From Cricetomys ansorgei (Eukaryota > Chordata > Mammalia > Rodentia > Nesomyidae): 64,000 bases of DNA. The position numbers and the translations under genes were made by a program. This document shows positions 35,061 to 45,509 of this stretch, piece after piece. The DNA lies in NCBI GenBank assembly GCA_026225945.1, contig JAMJFZ010002307.1, forward strand, positions 3,923,001-3,987,000. Reading direction: 5' to 3'. Position 1 is the first letter of the stretch. Every line of letters begins with the position of its first letter. A model generated the notes under the pieces. The model saw only the letters and a list, made by a program, of their open reading frames with translations, was not told the DNA's origin and searched no databases.

Positions 35061-35311
35061 AGTCAAAATAAACATAAATGTCTTGACAGTTCTGTTCATG
35101 TTAGGTAGCTGGGTCTCAATACACAGATCTCTGTTAATTTTGATCCTTTTGCTTCTGGGTTCTCATTTTTCATTCACCTGCTGACAGTGATGACTGATAA
35201 CCTTAGCTGCATTTTATCAATAGAAAAGCAGGATGATAACTTTTTCCCTACCCTTTGTAAGGAAATGGCCCTTTACCAAACCCCAACCAAATGTTGCTTC
35301 CTCCATTGAGT

Positions 35312-35418
35312 AGGGACGGTGACACAGGAGGTGGAGGCAGGTGGATCAGGAGTTTAAGGCCATCCTTTGCTCCATAGTGAGTTCGAGGAGAGCTTATGGT
35401 ACATGACACCTATCTCTA
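35312..35418 (+). mobile_element. B1 SINE fragment, old
   Basis: Contains 'gaggtggaggcaggtggatc', 'aggagtttaaggccatcctt', 'agtgagttcgaggagagc' and 'acctatctctaaaagg'. Head degraded. Confidence 0.78.
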
Positions 35419-35424
35419 AAAGGA

Positions 35425-36490
35425 AATAGAAGGGAATTTAGACAGTAGAAAATAACCACAGTGGCAAATGTAAGATAATTTCAAGTCGCTGCAAACAAAT
35501 CTGTTATTGGTAAAGAAAAGAAAAGAATTTCAAAGGCTCTATAATGTATCATGTGTTTAAAGAGTTTTTAAGAATCACAAGATGTGATAAGTTTAAAAAA
35601 AATTAACTTTAAAAGTGTAACAAGAAAAGCCTCCTATTAACTAAACTTTGGTTATTGTTTTGCACCAGGAACACTAAAGTTTTAGAAATAAGCAGAAAGC
35701 AAAGAAGAGCCTAGTAATCTGTGCAACAGTGTTTTTTTTCAAGTGTGGAAAATGGGGTTATGATAAACTTTGGTTTGAGCTAAATCAGAGAAAAAAGGAT
35801 TTGTTTGCCAACAGTGGATGTCGATTTCCTAGGTGCTGAAATTACCAATGTTCTAGGGATTTTGATGCTGTCGTCCATAGTCCTGGAACCTGGCTTTAAT
35901 TCTGAGGAACTGTTATAGTCACACTTGGCAAGCTAAAGATGGGCCACGTTGAGATTGCTGCTGTCACTCAGAGCCCCTGCCATGTGCTATGTTCTCTGCG
36001 GCAGGGCACTTAGTGACTGTTCATTTGGCCTTTGATGGATGCTATCTAACGTTTAAACTATTTCAAGAACCCTTTTCCAGATTTCTCTTGGTGATTACAG
36101 TTTAGAAATGTGAGTTTCCTCTTCTTGCAGCATTCTGTGCTTCTCTGATGGCGCAAGGTCTCAGACATTTTCTGTGTCTCCTAGCTGCTGGCATCTCATG
36201 GGTATAGGCCACACACACTGACATACTGCCTATGGGCCACGTCAGTCTCCTGAAGAAATAACTCATCTGGTCCGAACCGCTGCCGCATATCCCCACAGTA
36301 CCGACTTTCAGAATTCAGCCTTTTTGCTTCTGTAAATCCGTCCCATCCTGATCTGGGCGGTGGGTGGACAGACAATGTGCAGTGCATTTCGTTGTGCAGA
36401 TATTTGATCGCTCGGCAGAGTTCTCATAAGTGAGATCAGAGTGAGGTTCCTGGTTGCCAAGGTCCCTTCCCAGATCGTTCCTCAGACATT
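35425..36490. other. Unique non-coding sequence
   Basis: No repeat recognised. 36200-36440 keeps several CpGs ('tgatcgctcggcagagttct') and may be constrained. Small opposing frames are unsupported. Confidence 0.4.
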
Positions 36491-36499
36491 ATTTCATTA

Positions 36500-36712
36500 T
36501 TGGGTGTGTGCATGTATATGTTACATTGTGTGCTTGAGTATGAGTGTGTGCAGACACACATATGTGTGTGAGGTGTGCTTGTGTGTGGAGTCAGAGGACA
36601 GCTTTTTGAGTTGGTTCTCTCCTTCCATCCTGTGTGCCAGCGATCTAACTCGAGTCACCGGGCTTGCAAGGCAAGCTTATCTCCTGAGCCGTCTCGCCTG
36701 CTCCGCGAGGTC
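36500..36712 (-). mobile_element. B2/B3/B4-superfamily SINE, TG-rich tail
   Basis: Right end 'ttatctcctgagccgtctcg', middle 'ttggttctctccttccatcc' and 'gtggagtcagaggacagc', TG-rich left end. Same subtype as 41313, 48381 and 54470. Confidence 0.8.
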
Positions 36713-37085
36713 CCTGCTGGAGTACACAAGCCTGACTAAGATGACGTCAACTTAGATGGCTGTTGGCCTGTGAGCACCCTTCCCTTTTCATCCATGCTGT
36801 TCTCCTTTAGTTTTGAACGTTTTGTCACATGTCGACAGTTCCTCTGACCTCATTAAATTGGAAAGCAAGCTTCTTTGGAGATTTAAATTTTTTTCCGCTG
36901 AACATGGCAGTTGATTTTTTAAAAAAGTCTTATTTTCTTGGAAATAGAAGTAACAATGGTGGCCTGTTAATGATGGCACGGTGCAAGAAGACCAAAACTT
37001 TGGAAGGACCCTAGGTGGAGACATAGGGGCTGACAGGCAACAGGAAATGGTTTCAGAGGTTCCTTTTAAATGGCAAACCTTTTAA
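36713..37085. other. Unique sequence
   Basis: Nothing recognised. Confidence 0.4.
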
Positions 37086-37087
37086 AT

Positions 37088-37312
37088 GGGGCTGGAGAGA
37101 TGGCTCAGCCGTCAGCAACACCTCCTGTCCTTGAAGAGGACTTGGATTTAGTTCCCAGCACCCACCTGGTACTGATAACCACCTATAGCATCAGGTCCGG
37201 GAGATCTGGCGCCCTCTCCTGGCATCTGTAGGCACTGTATTCAGCTGGCCCATAGATAGACATGCAAGGAAAACCCTCCTACACGTAAAATAAAAACAAA
37301 CACTTAAAAAAG
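37088..37312 (+). mobile_element. B2/B3-type SINE
   Basis: Head 'ggggctggagagatggctca', then 'ttcccagcacccacctggta', 'ggcgccctctcctggcatct', tail 'aaaataaaaacaaacac'. Full length. Confidence 0.92.
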
Positions 37313-37379
37313 GCGAGCGTCATTACTAGCTTCTGAATGTGCCCCCCCTAAATTCATGTTGACACTTAATTATTCAAAC

Positions 37380-38250
37380 ATTGTATCGTCAAGAGAAAAT
37401 ACCATTGGCATCATTAAAGTCAACTATTGACTACAACACATTTTTTAAAAAAATCTATGTTCCCTCATGAATCGACTACTGCGTTTACTTCTTTAAACTA
37501 GGACACGGACTGTGGCGTGCGTTTCTAAACACGGACTCAAATTCATAGCTTTTGAAGCGAAATGAAGGTATTTTTTAGTATTCAATCTTTGAAAAATAAA
37601 TCACTAGTAATTTGATTGAGATGACTTTCGTGGTTGTTATTAAAAAATGTTTTTCTTCGTTGTGTGGGAAAGCAGGAAGCACCTGCTAGGGGAGCAGCCT
37701 GCTTCCGCTGCGTAATGGTCCCCCTAGTGGATCTGAGGCGCAGGAGCCTGGGATTTGCATACAGACGCAGGTGATAGATGGAGGGACATTTGCTACCTGC
37801 CTGTCATTTCAGAACTGTTCTCTAGGATTAAGGCTCCCCTGACTGTTTCTCATAAGGAAACTCCCTGTGATTAAATGTTCATTTGCGAAGCCTGAAATGG
37901 AAACCCTCAGCAGCTTTAAATTTAGGAGGAGATAAATATATTAAAATCAAAAATCAGTTTGATACTTTTATAATCTTCAAATGAAGACTTAAATCAGTGG
38001 ATTTTGTCAGTTATATTTTGTTCTTTCATTTAAGTTGATTGTTTCAATATAGGCAGAATGTAACCCAATCCCGGAACATGATTTTTTAGTAGAGAACACT
38101 TCCTAAAAGCTAGAATAACAAATGAAAGAAATCGGTGAAATAAAAATCGACACAGTCCCTAAACTGGATGTTTAAAACAACAGTGTATAATAATTACGTA
38201 ATAAAACTTGCAAAATAAGGGTTGAGTTTTAGTTGTCTAGAATGTTACTG
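37380..38250. promoter_or_regulatory. Candidate conserved non-coding block
   Basis: About 870 bp free of recognised repeats in a SINE-rich region. It has many ATTA/AATTAC-type cores ('taataattacgtaataaaac' near 38190), an octamer-like ATTTGCAT at 37753-37760 and retained CpGs. Enhancer-like texture; conservation untested. Confidence 0.35.
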
Positions 38251-38459
38251 TAATATTAGGCCTGAAGATTCCAAAGGCACACTGTTCAGAGCACTGGGCA
38301 TAAGAGCAGTTACATATGATGAATGCCCTCTGGGGTAGAACATACCTTAAACATATCACTAGCTACAGTGAACTAGAAACCATAATCAAGCTTTAAAAAG
38401 TTAATGATGATCACGTAACATGCCCAGAATCAACAGAATGGAGTATTGCCTAAATGAAC

Positions 38460-39480
38460 AGTGCGAGCACTTTCCGCTTCATTACACAATCCTTTGCTGG
38501 TTCATGGAGCTGTTACCGTCCCGAGAAAGGAATAACTTAAATAGGAAAGTCGTGTCTTCCTTCATTTCACATTGGTAGACAGAACTCTCCCAAACCAGAT
38601 GCCTTTTACATCTGTAGCAGGCGAGAGCCGTATGTGATGTTGCTTTGCGATGTTAGGAAAGACTAGGCCAAGTATTCAGCTTCCTGATTGCTTGATTCAC
38701 TAATAAATACGGTTGCATGATATTTAAACCTTTTCGTCCTCCATGTGTCCTGGAAAGGAGCTAGAGGACCAGCGGCTGGAGAGCCAAGCTGTGACAGACG
38801 TCCGTGGCACAGTCTGTGTGGTGTCTCCCGATCATATATACGCTTCTTCAGGTTATGAGCGGTTCTGTAAGCTTAGCTTGTTCGTCCCAACAAAAGCCAC
38901 ATCTTTTTTTTTTTTCCTGGCGTTGAATAACTTTCCTTGGTGACAGAATGGGTGATGTGTGGATTGGATGAGGAGATAAGAAATGGGAAGAAAACAAAGG
39001 CTAGAAAAATCTATAATTAACAAAAATGTACACAAACAGTAATTAGTGTAAGTGAAGTATATTTCCACAGAATAAAAATGGAGCCATTGGAACAATGGAA
39101 ATCGCAACAATTAGGGTGGATGGAGCGTGGATCACAGAGAGGGTGTCAGGCAGAGATAATGGGTGCAACTTGTGTGGAGAAACAATGGGATTGTTGAAAG
39201 CGCTCTTTTCAAAGGCTCTCCCTGCAGGCACATCTGATTCTCTTCTGCCCTCTCATTAGCATGTTTGCCTTAATATTTTTAACTTGCCGAAAGCCTGAGT
39301 ACAATAAACACTTGATTCAAAAACTTTGCGTGGAGCCGCCGCAGGTTTCCTGTCGCCTTGGCCTGCGTTCTGCGTGGGATCGCTTCCTCATTCACATGGC
39401 TTTGCTGTTGAGCGTTCTGCAGGTCAAACTTGCCTGATGTTTAAATGTTGCCATAGTGATGGTAGTGGACACTGTGGTCG
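38460..39480. promoter_or_regulatory. Candidate enhancer with SOX and TCF/LEF-type sites
   Basis: Repeat-free apart from a T-run near 38905. Has AACAATGG (39091-39098), AACAATTAG (39106-39114), a SOX-dimer-like palindrome AACAATGGGATTGTT (39181-39195) and TTCAAAGG (39208-39215, reverse of the TCF/LEF core). Homeodomain cores lie at 39040-39046 and near 39254. CpGs persist around 39335-39390. The motifs are seen directly; function is inferred. Confidence 0.42.
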
Positions 39481-39837
39481 TTCTCTTTTTAATTAAGGTA
39501 CAGAGGCAGGTGAATACGCTCTGAAGTGACCCTCTCTAGGCTGGTGTGATTATCTGTGGTCCTCTCTCTTCCCGCTTTGTCCTCTAGTTGATCAAGGCCT
39601 TCATCCTGTCAGGTTAAAGACGCAGAACGCCTTTAACCCCTTCCTCCATAAGCTTTGTCCTGGAGTAAAACTCTTAACTAAACACCTGTGAAAAGGGGAT
39701 TTAAAAAAAAAAAATCTAGAAACTCACACTTTCTCCACTAAAAGTTAATATTTGGTGTTGTATACGTGGCAGTTTGTTCAAATTCTATGTAGTTTAAAAA
39801 CATGAATATTGTCACTTACACTTCTAAAAATGTATTA
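39481..39837. other. Unique sequence
   Basis: Nothing recognised. Confidence 0.4.
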
Positions 39838-40500
39838 ATTCTTTGAAAAATTTGTAGAGTATATTTTGATCATTTACCCCTACCAACTCTTCCATATCCA
39901 CCCTCTCACTTTCCTACCCATCCAGTTTTGAGCGCGCCCCAAATCTAGAGAGTCCAGTTCAGGTTTCCTAACAAATCCTGGACCAGCGCAATGGAAACAG
40001 GGTTTGCCCTGGAGTGTGATTGACTTACCGTTGATCACATAATTAAACGATACTGACTCTGCCTCTCCCAGCAGCTATCGAATGCCAGTAGCTCCTTGGC
40101 GAGTGCTGTGATTTCATGCACATTTTCTCTTTTCCATGATGAGACTTTTGTGTGACTTGAGCTTGCTCAGTTCTTGTTCTTGTGCTGACACACACAAGAA
40201 TTTTGCTATGAATTTACATGAATTTATATCTCCCTGTTGTGTCTCGACACTATTGTTTCCTTGATCTGCCACCTCTGGCTCAGACTCTTCGCAGCCTGTC
40301 TTCCATGAAGACTGCTGAGCCGTGCTGGGAGGAATGTGGTATGTATGTCCCAGTTAGAGCTGAGCTCTCCATAGTCTCTTATCCTCTCTGTGTTGGTCAG
40401 TTCACAGTCTCTGTGTTAATTTCCATCTACTACAAGGAGAAACTTCTCTTGATGAGGGTCGAGAGATGCTCTGACCTATGGGTATTTATGGATTAAGTAT
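39838..40500 (-). mobile_element. Rodent L1 (Lx-type) 3' UTR fragment
   Basis: Antisense landmarks of rodent L1 3' UTRs in order: 'tattttgatcatttacccct', 'actctgcctctcccagcagc', 'ctttttccatgat'-type text near 40130, 'catagtctcttatcctctct', 'ttaatttccatctactacaa', 'gatgagggtcgagagatgct'. No ORF2 found adjoining, so it is a 5'-truncated insertion. Confidence 0.82.
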
Positions 40501-40676
40501 ATTTAGAAGGTCTGTGGAAAGTTGCCCAGGTGATAATTCTTTCTTGGTGTATATATTTTCTAAAATGCCGTAAGAAGTATGAACAATGATTCTATATGGA
40601 ACAAACATAAGAAAGTTGGTGTCTCAAAGATGCTCATGACATTGGAGAATATGTGGCCAGGGATGGTGTACATGTG

Positions 40677-40822
40677 TGGGGTGTGTGTGTGTGTGTGTGT
40701 GTGTGTGTTGAGACAGTCTCATGGAACACATGGCATTAAACAATGTAGCATCAAAAATCTTACCAACCTGCATCTTCCGGCCATGACATCTGAAGTGCTG
40801 GGGTTACAGGTACATGCCTACA
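40677..40822 (-). mobile_element. Old B1 SINE with (TG)n at its tail
   Basis: TG run at about 40677-40707, then 'gagacagtctcatggaac' and 'gaagtgctggggttacaggt', an antisense, strongly diverged B1. Confidence 0.65.
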
Positions 40823-41011
40823 ATGGGTGTCTTAATGGAGGTAGAATGTACTCTTAGTAGCAAAACACAACTTTGTTGGAGGGATTAGAGAAAAGGGTTT
40901 ATAGACTAGAGATATGGGCTCAGGGCCACAGAAAAAGCATGTATAATGTTTGTCTTAAATAATTTTAATTCATTTTACTTAGGATTGTTAATTTAAATAT
41001 TTAAAATTACT

Positions 41012-41272
41012 CGTTTATTGTGTGTGTGCATGTGTGTGTGCACACTGTGTATGCATGTATGTGTGTGAGTACATCTATGTGTGTATATATGTGTGTATGT
41101 ATGCATGTATGTATGTATGCATGTGTGTGTGTATGTGTGTATGTACGTGTGCGTGTGCACGTGTATGTATATATGTGTGTGTATGTATGTGTATGCATGT
41201 GTGTATATGTGTGTGTATGTATGTATGTATGTGTGTGTGTATGTGTATATGTGTGTATATATGTATATGTGA

Positions 41273-41312
<40 letters not shown>
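41012..41312. repeat. 300-bp TG/TA/TATG compound microsatellite
   Basis: Interleaved GTGT, GTAT and ATAT repeats, almost entirely alternating purine-pyrimidine. It keeps frames open on both strands (123-128 aa Cys/Val/Tyr or His/Thr/Tyr repeats), which are artefacts. Confidence 0.95.
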
Positions 41313-41315
<3 letters not shown>

Positions 41316-41473
41316 TGAGCACGCATGTGCTTGCCACAACACTCCAGTGGAAGTGAGAGAACAACTTTCAGGAATCAATTCTCTCCTACCATCATGTATG
41401 CCTTAGGGTGGAACTCAGGTCATCAGGCTTGGTATCAAGTGCCTTTATCCACTGAGCATTCTTTCTGGCTCAG
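41313..41473 (-). mobile_element. B2/B3/B4-superfamily SINE
   Basis: Has 'gaagtgagagaacaactttc', 'tcaattctctcctaccatca', 'aactcaggtcatcaggcttg' and 'ttatccactgagcattcttt'. The TG-rich tract at 41012 lies at its tail side. Confidence 0.82.
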
Positions 41474-41792
41474 GGTTGTTAATTTTAATTCAACACACTG
41501 GGTATCCTTAGCTAATATAAACTGTGTAAAATTTTGGGGACATCTGGTTTTTGCATCAGATTCCACTAATATTGGAGATTAACTAATCATATTTATCATA
41601 TCGTTTAGAATAATTTTATTAACATTTTTGTTGGCTTACAAACTACTGAATTTCATTGTGACATTCATATGTCTGTGTCAGTAAACTGTTATTTTAAATT
41701 TGTTTTTTACACGGCCTGTTTTCACTCTTTTGTTACTGTCTTTAGCAGATTGATGTCACCTGTATCGAGTCTGACTTGGCATTGCCCCATTC
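41474..41792. other. Unique AT-rich sequence
   Basis: Nothing recognised. Confidence 0.4.
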
Positions 41793-41800
41793 CTGTAGAA

Positions 41801-41988
41801 CAGTGGTTCTCAACCTTGCTAATGCAGCGACCCTGGTGACCCAAACCATAAAATTATTTTCACTGCTATTCCATTACAGTAATTTTGCTACTGTTATGAA
41901 TTGTAATTAAATATCTGATATGCAGATGGTCTTAGTCGACCCCTGTTGACCCCCAAAGGGGTAGCAACCCACAGGTTGAGGACTGCTG
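41801..41988 (-). mobile_element. URR1-like hAT DNA transposon, non-autonomous
   Basis: Terminal inverted repeats: CAGTGGTTCTCAACCT at the left and AGGTTGAGGACTGCTG at the right, 14 of 16 matching when inverted. Flanked by 8-bp target duplications ctgtagaa (41793-41800) and ctatagaa (41989-41996), 7 of 8 identical. The right end carries 'cccccaaaggggtagcaacc', the near-palindromic end of the rodent URR1 family. No transposase. Confidence 0.85.
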
Positions 41989-42055
41989 CTATAGAAGATC
42001 TATGAACCTTAATTTTCTCAGTAGTGTTGGGGAAGTTTATTTTTAGTTGTGTTTA

Positions 42056-42340
42056 GAATAACTGTTTTGGGGCACTGTTGGAAAAAGGAATGCATAGGCC
42101 TTGGCGTTTTGTATTGTCTTCAGGTGTTGGATTTCTGTAGGAGTTGTTGAATTACCAATGATCCACATGTGCTATCAGTAGAATACCTGAGGAGTTCTGA
42201 AAGAATAAAAACACCTGAGCTGAGATGCTCATGGTTCCACTGTCGATTGACTATGGCACTGGCCATGACCATGGTTCCCTCTGCTGAGGTCTGGAAGGGT
42301 TTACACATATAAAAATACCTTCTTGTCTTGTTTGCTGAGC
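42056..42340 (-). repeat. Unassigned interspersed repeat, copy B
   Basis: Reverse-complement partner of 22481-22765. Sense, as copy A is written, runs right to left. Confidence 0.7.
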
Positions 42341-42442
42341 TATCATGGTGTTCAACTACACAGTAGAGTAATAAGCAATCTGTATTATCCAGGATTCCAT
42401 TTATTTAATTGAGCAAGACATTCTGTCAATTTTTATGAAAAC

Positions 42443-42530
42443 TGGACCTGGCTAGCCCTTAACTTACTCCAATCCTCCTGTTTCTACCTCCCAATTGCTG
42501 AAATTGTAGGCGTGAGCTGTCACCTCAGTA
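42443..42530 (-). mobile_element. B1 SINE fragment, old
   Basis: Contains 'gacctggctagcccttaact', 'ctgtttctacctcccaattg' and 'ctgaaattgtaggcgtgagc'. Confidence 0.7.
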
Positions 42531-42599
42531 ACTTTTCTTGTTTTAAAATCAATTCTATTGAAAACTCATTTCTAATTATTAGTTGTGCCTACTGGCAGA

Positions 42600-43350
42600 A
42601 CATGTCTCCCTGTGTTCTGATAGATGTCTGTGGCCCCCACACCACACCTTCCTGTCTTAACATGTCTTCCTGAAATGTCCTCATGCTCCTTCCTGGTCTG
42701 TGCCACCCTCCACCTCTGGCCAGAAGTGATCTATTTTTTTCAAGATTGGTTCACTTTTTTGAGAATTGTCTATCTTAGGACTCCTGGTGTATACCTGATC
42801 CCTTTTACCCAATGTAATTACTGTAAGGATCCTCTCGTTATTGTACATATCAGTCATTTATTCATTTTTACTATGTGGCAAATTTCATAGGGTGATAATC
42901 CCATTCTGCTGGTCTGTTTGCTGATGATTACTGACTTTACATCCTTTTTTAAAATTCTAAATAAAGATGTATGAACCTTCATGTGCAAGTCTCTAGACAT
43001 ATGATACTGTTTCTTGGGCAATTATGGAGGAATGGAACATGGGGTGATATGATTGGCATGGGCTTAATTAAATGAGAAACTGCCCATGTTTCTCTTAGGT
43101 CGTTGGTTATGTCGAGCCCTGAGAAGTCAGTGGGTTTTTCAGAATGTGCATTCTTTGTCATATTCCATCAAAGACATATGTCCTCTCTTTGACTTACCTT
43201 TTTAGTTTTTAACATTTGTCTTTGGAAGTACAAGTTATAGATTTATAAAATCCAACTTACCCAGTATAGCGGACAAATTTTATGTATGTCTTACCTGCAA
43301 GATGTCTCTGGCTACCCCAAGGTCAGAGGTTTGCCACCAAAGTTTTATTT
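42600..43350 (-). mobile_element. Old L1 LINE fragment, antisense
   Basis: Collinear with antisense L1 ORF2: 'ccaccctccacctctggcca', 'ttattcatttttactatgtg', a 'gctgatgattactgacttta' block, 'ataaagatgtatgaaccttc', 'aatgagaaactgcccatgtt' and 'ctctggctaccccaaggtca'. Heavily decayed. Confidence 0.65.
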
Positions 43351-44490
43351 AACACATTTCAATATTAAGAAATAAACAATAGTTCTCTGACCTCATCTTT
43401 TCTGTTACTAAGTGACAGCATTCTCAAGGATGAGGGCAATTGAATGAAACAGAATTCCCAATTTGTAAAAAAAAAGAATGAGAGGAAAATAATTCTTGAA
43501 TTGTTCATGATGACACTAAGAATTCTTTCTCTACATTTTGTCTGAGAAATTCTGAATGCCTTTCTCTTCAGAAAATTTCCTTGAATTCAGATGCTCTGAA
43601 TGTAGTAGCATCAATGACTGGGTCACTGGCTTGGAAAGGGGTCTCAGATTTAAGATTCTTTATGTGTAAATCAATGTCCAACACAAATATACATGTATAG
43701 CTAGGAGCAGCTGTGTTCTATTTAACAAATGCTTTCGTTATTGATTTACAAATTTGGCAGGATTCCCTGTAAATGTTCTGAAAAATGAAATATATTTAAA
43801 ATATTTGCTTGTTTTTTATTAAAAAAAAAAAGAGTTTGAATGGAGCTCTAATGTCTAAGCCGACCTCAAGCATATGCTGTGGAGGCAAGTCCATCTCTGT
43901 TAGACATTGAGACGCACTTATCAGCTACCTACAACACAGCTGATGCTACCGGGAGGAAAAGCTAAAGGTTCCATCCTTCTGTGAGTGATGTATTGTCTCT
44001 TTGTCTTAGTTGCCATCCAGAGACTTAGAGACTCTTCTGTACTGATCTGATGATAGTTGCAGTCCAGCAGGAAAGTACCCAGGTGGAGAGAAACCAGAGT
44101 CATCTGTGGTTTTATTTGTGAGTGATCACTGCCCTGATTGGAGGGCTGCCTCAGAAGAGGGCGAGGGAATATCAAACTTAACTGTTGGTTTGGGGCAAGT
44201 TATTGTCTGGTTATGTCTGGAAGTGTTGCAGGGAGTGCTGCTCCTGTGGTATTTCCAATGTGGCTCACAGGGACCCTTCCTGGCTTGGGTTGGTGGCATC
44301 TCAGAATGGCACCTACCATGGCACTGTGAACAGTAAGCTAAGAACTGTTTGAAATAAATCCAAAGTCGTGTCAATGGTACTTCCAATTACTGTATATGTT
44401 CAAGTTCTGTAAGGTGTTTCCATTTTTCTTCAAAAAAATCATTGTATCAGAGTTTAAGAGGTTTCTTAAATTAAATCTGTATAGTGTAAG
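43351..44490. other. Unique non-coding sequence
   Basis: No repeat recognised except an A-run near 43821. Opposing frames at 44106-44386 (both strands) have no domains. Confidence 0.4.
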
Positions 44491-44729
44491 GTTTATATGA
44501 TCTACCCCGGGCTTATATGATCCACTCCAGGCTTGTATGATCTACCTCAGTCTCACACGGTCGATCACAGGCTTGTGTAATCTACCCCAGGTTTGTACGA
44601 TCTACCACGGGCTTTATGATCTACTGCAGGCTCATATGATCTGCCCCAGGATCACGTGGTCTACCTCAAGCTTCTGTGATCTGTCCCAAGCTTAAATGAT
44701 TTACTCCAGGAGTATATGTGACTTCCCAG
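44491..44729. repeat. Diverged 20-bp tandem repeat, 12 copies
   Basis: Successive blocks starting at 44491, 44511, 44531 and so on follow the pattern GCTTATATGATCTACCCCAG with substitutions. Register holds to 44729, with one 19-bp unit (44611-44629). The central GATCTAC word is the most constant part. Confidence 0.9.
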
Positions 44730-45195
44730 AAGTTCTCTCTAGATTTTAGATTTTAAAAGTCTTGTCTGTAATGGGCAAGTGATTTTTTCGTTTTTGGATC
44801 AATCCAAAACATAGATGATCTTTCTCTTCAAATGAGTAGTCATTTGAACTGCACAGTGGTCATCTTAGCATACTGTTTTTTGTGGCAATCCTCTGTTAAT
44901 TCCAGTGACTTCCAACATGCAGGGTCTTCAACTCCAGTGTTGACATCTGTCTAATGACCATTCCTGTGTATGTATCCACCAAATGCCAACCACTAACATA
45001 GGTTACAGTTCATCATGCTTAATAACAGGCTACACATGGAGTTGTCAATTCTATAAAATAAAGAAATTAAACACTTTCCTCTGAATGAAACTCAGACCTT
45101 TCTCCTGTCCTTTTGGCTTGTTCTGGAAAACAGTAATTGAGGAATTTCGTTTCTTCTACTTTTACACCTCTGATACTCTAATGAGTTTTTTTTAA
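44730..45195. other. Unique sequence
   Basis: Nothing recognised. Confidence 0.4.
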
Positions 45196-45243
45196 ATGTG
45201 TGTGTGTGTGTGTGTGTGTCTGTGTGTGTCTCTGTGTGTGTGT

Positions 45244-45274
<31 letters not shown>

Positions 45275-45507
45275 GTACTTACTTGATAGCATGTGTCAGA
45301 GTTCTTCGTCATGTGTCTTCTCCACTCACTCTCTACTTTACCCTCACTGGAGCCAACGCCAAGGCTCTCTCTAGCCTAGGTCCCCAACACTGGGCTATGG
45401 GCACATGACATAACACCTGGCCTTTTTACATGTGTTCTGGGCCCGATTTCAGGTCTTGATGCTTGTGCAATAGGCACTTTTAGCAAAGAAGTCATCTCCA
45501 CAGCCCT
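45196..45507 (-). mobile_element. B4/RSINE1-type SINE with (TG)n tail
   Basis: TG/TC tract at 45199-45274, B1-like middle, 'gttctgggcccgatttcagg' and the antisense head 'aagtcatctccacagccc'. Diverged full-length copy. Confidence 0.75.
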
Positions 45508-45509
45508 TC

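Noticed and set aside
41007..41406. Cys/Val/Tyr- and His/Thr-rich frames of 123-128 aa on both strands
   Set aside because: Translations of a TG/TA microsatellite. The same holds for 47388-47717 and 45092-45408.
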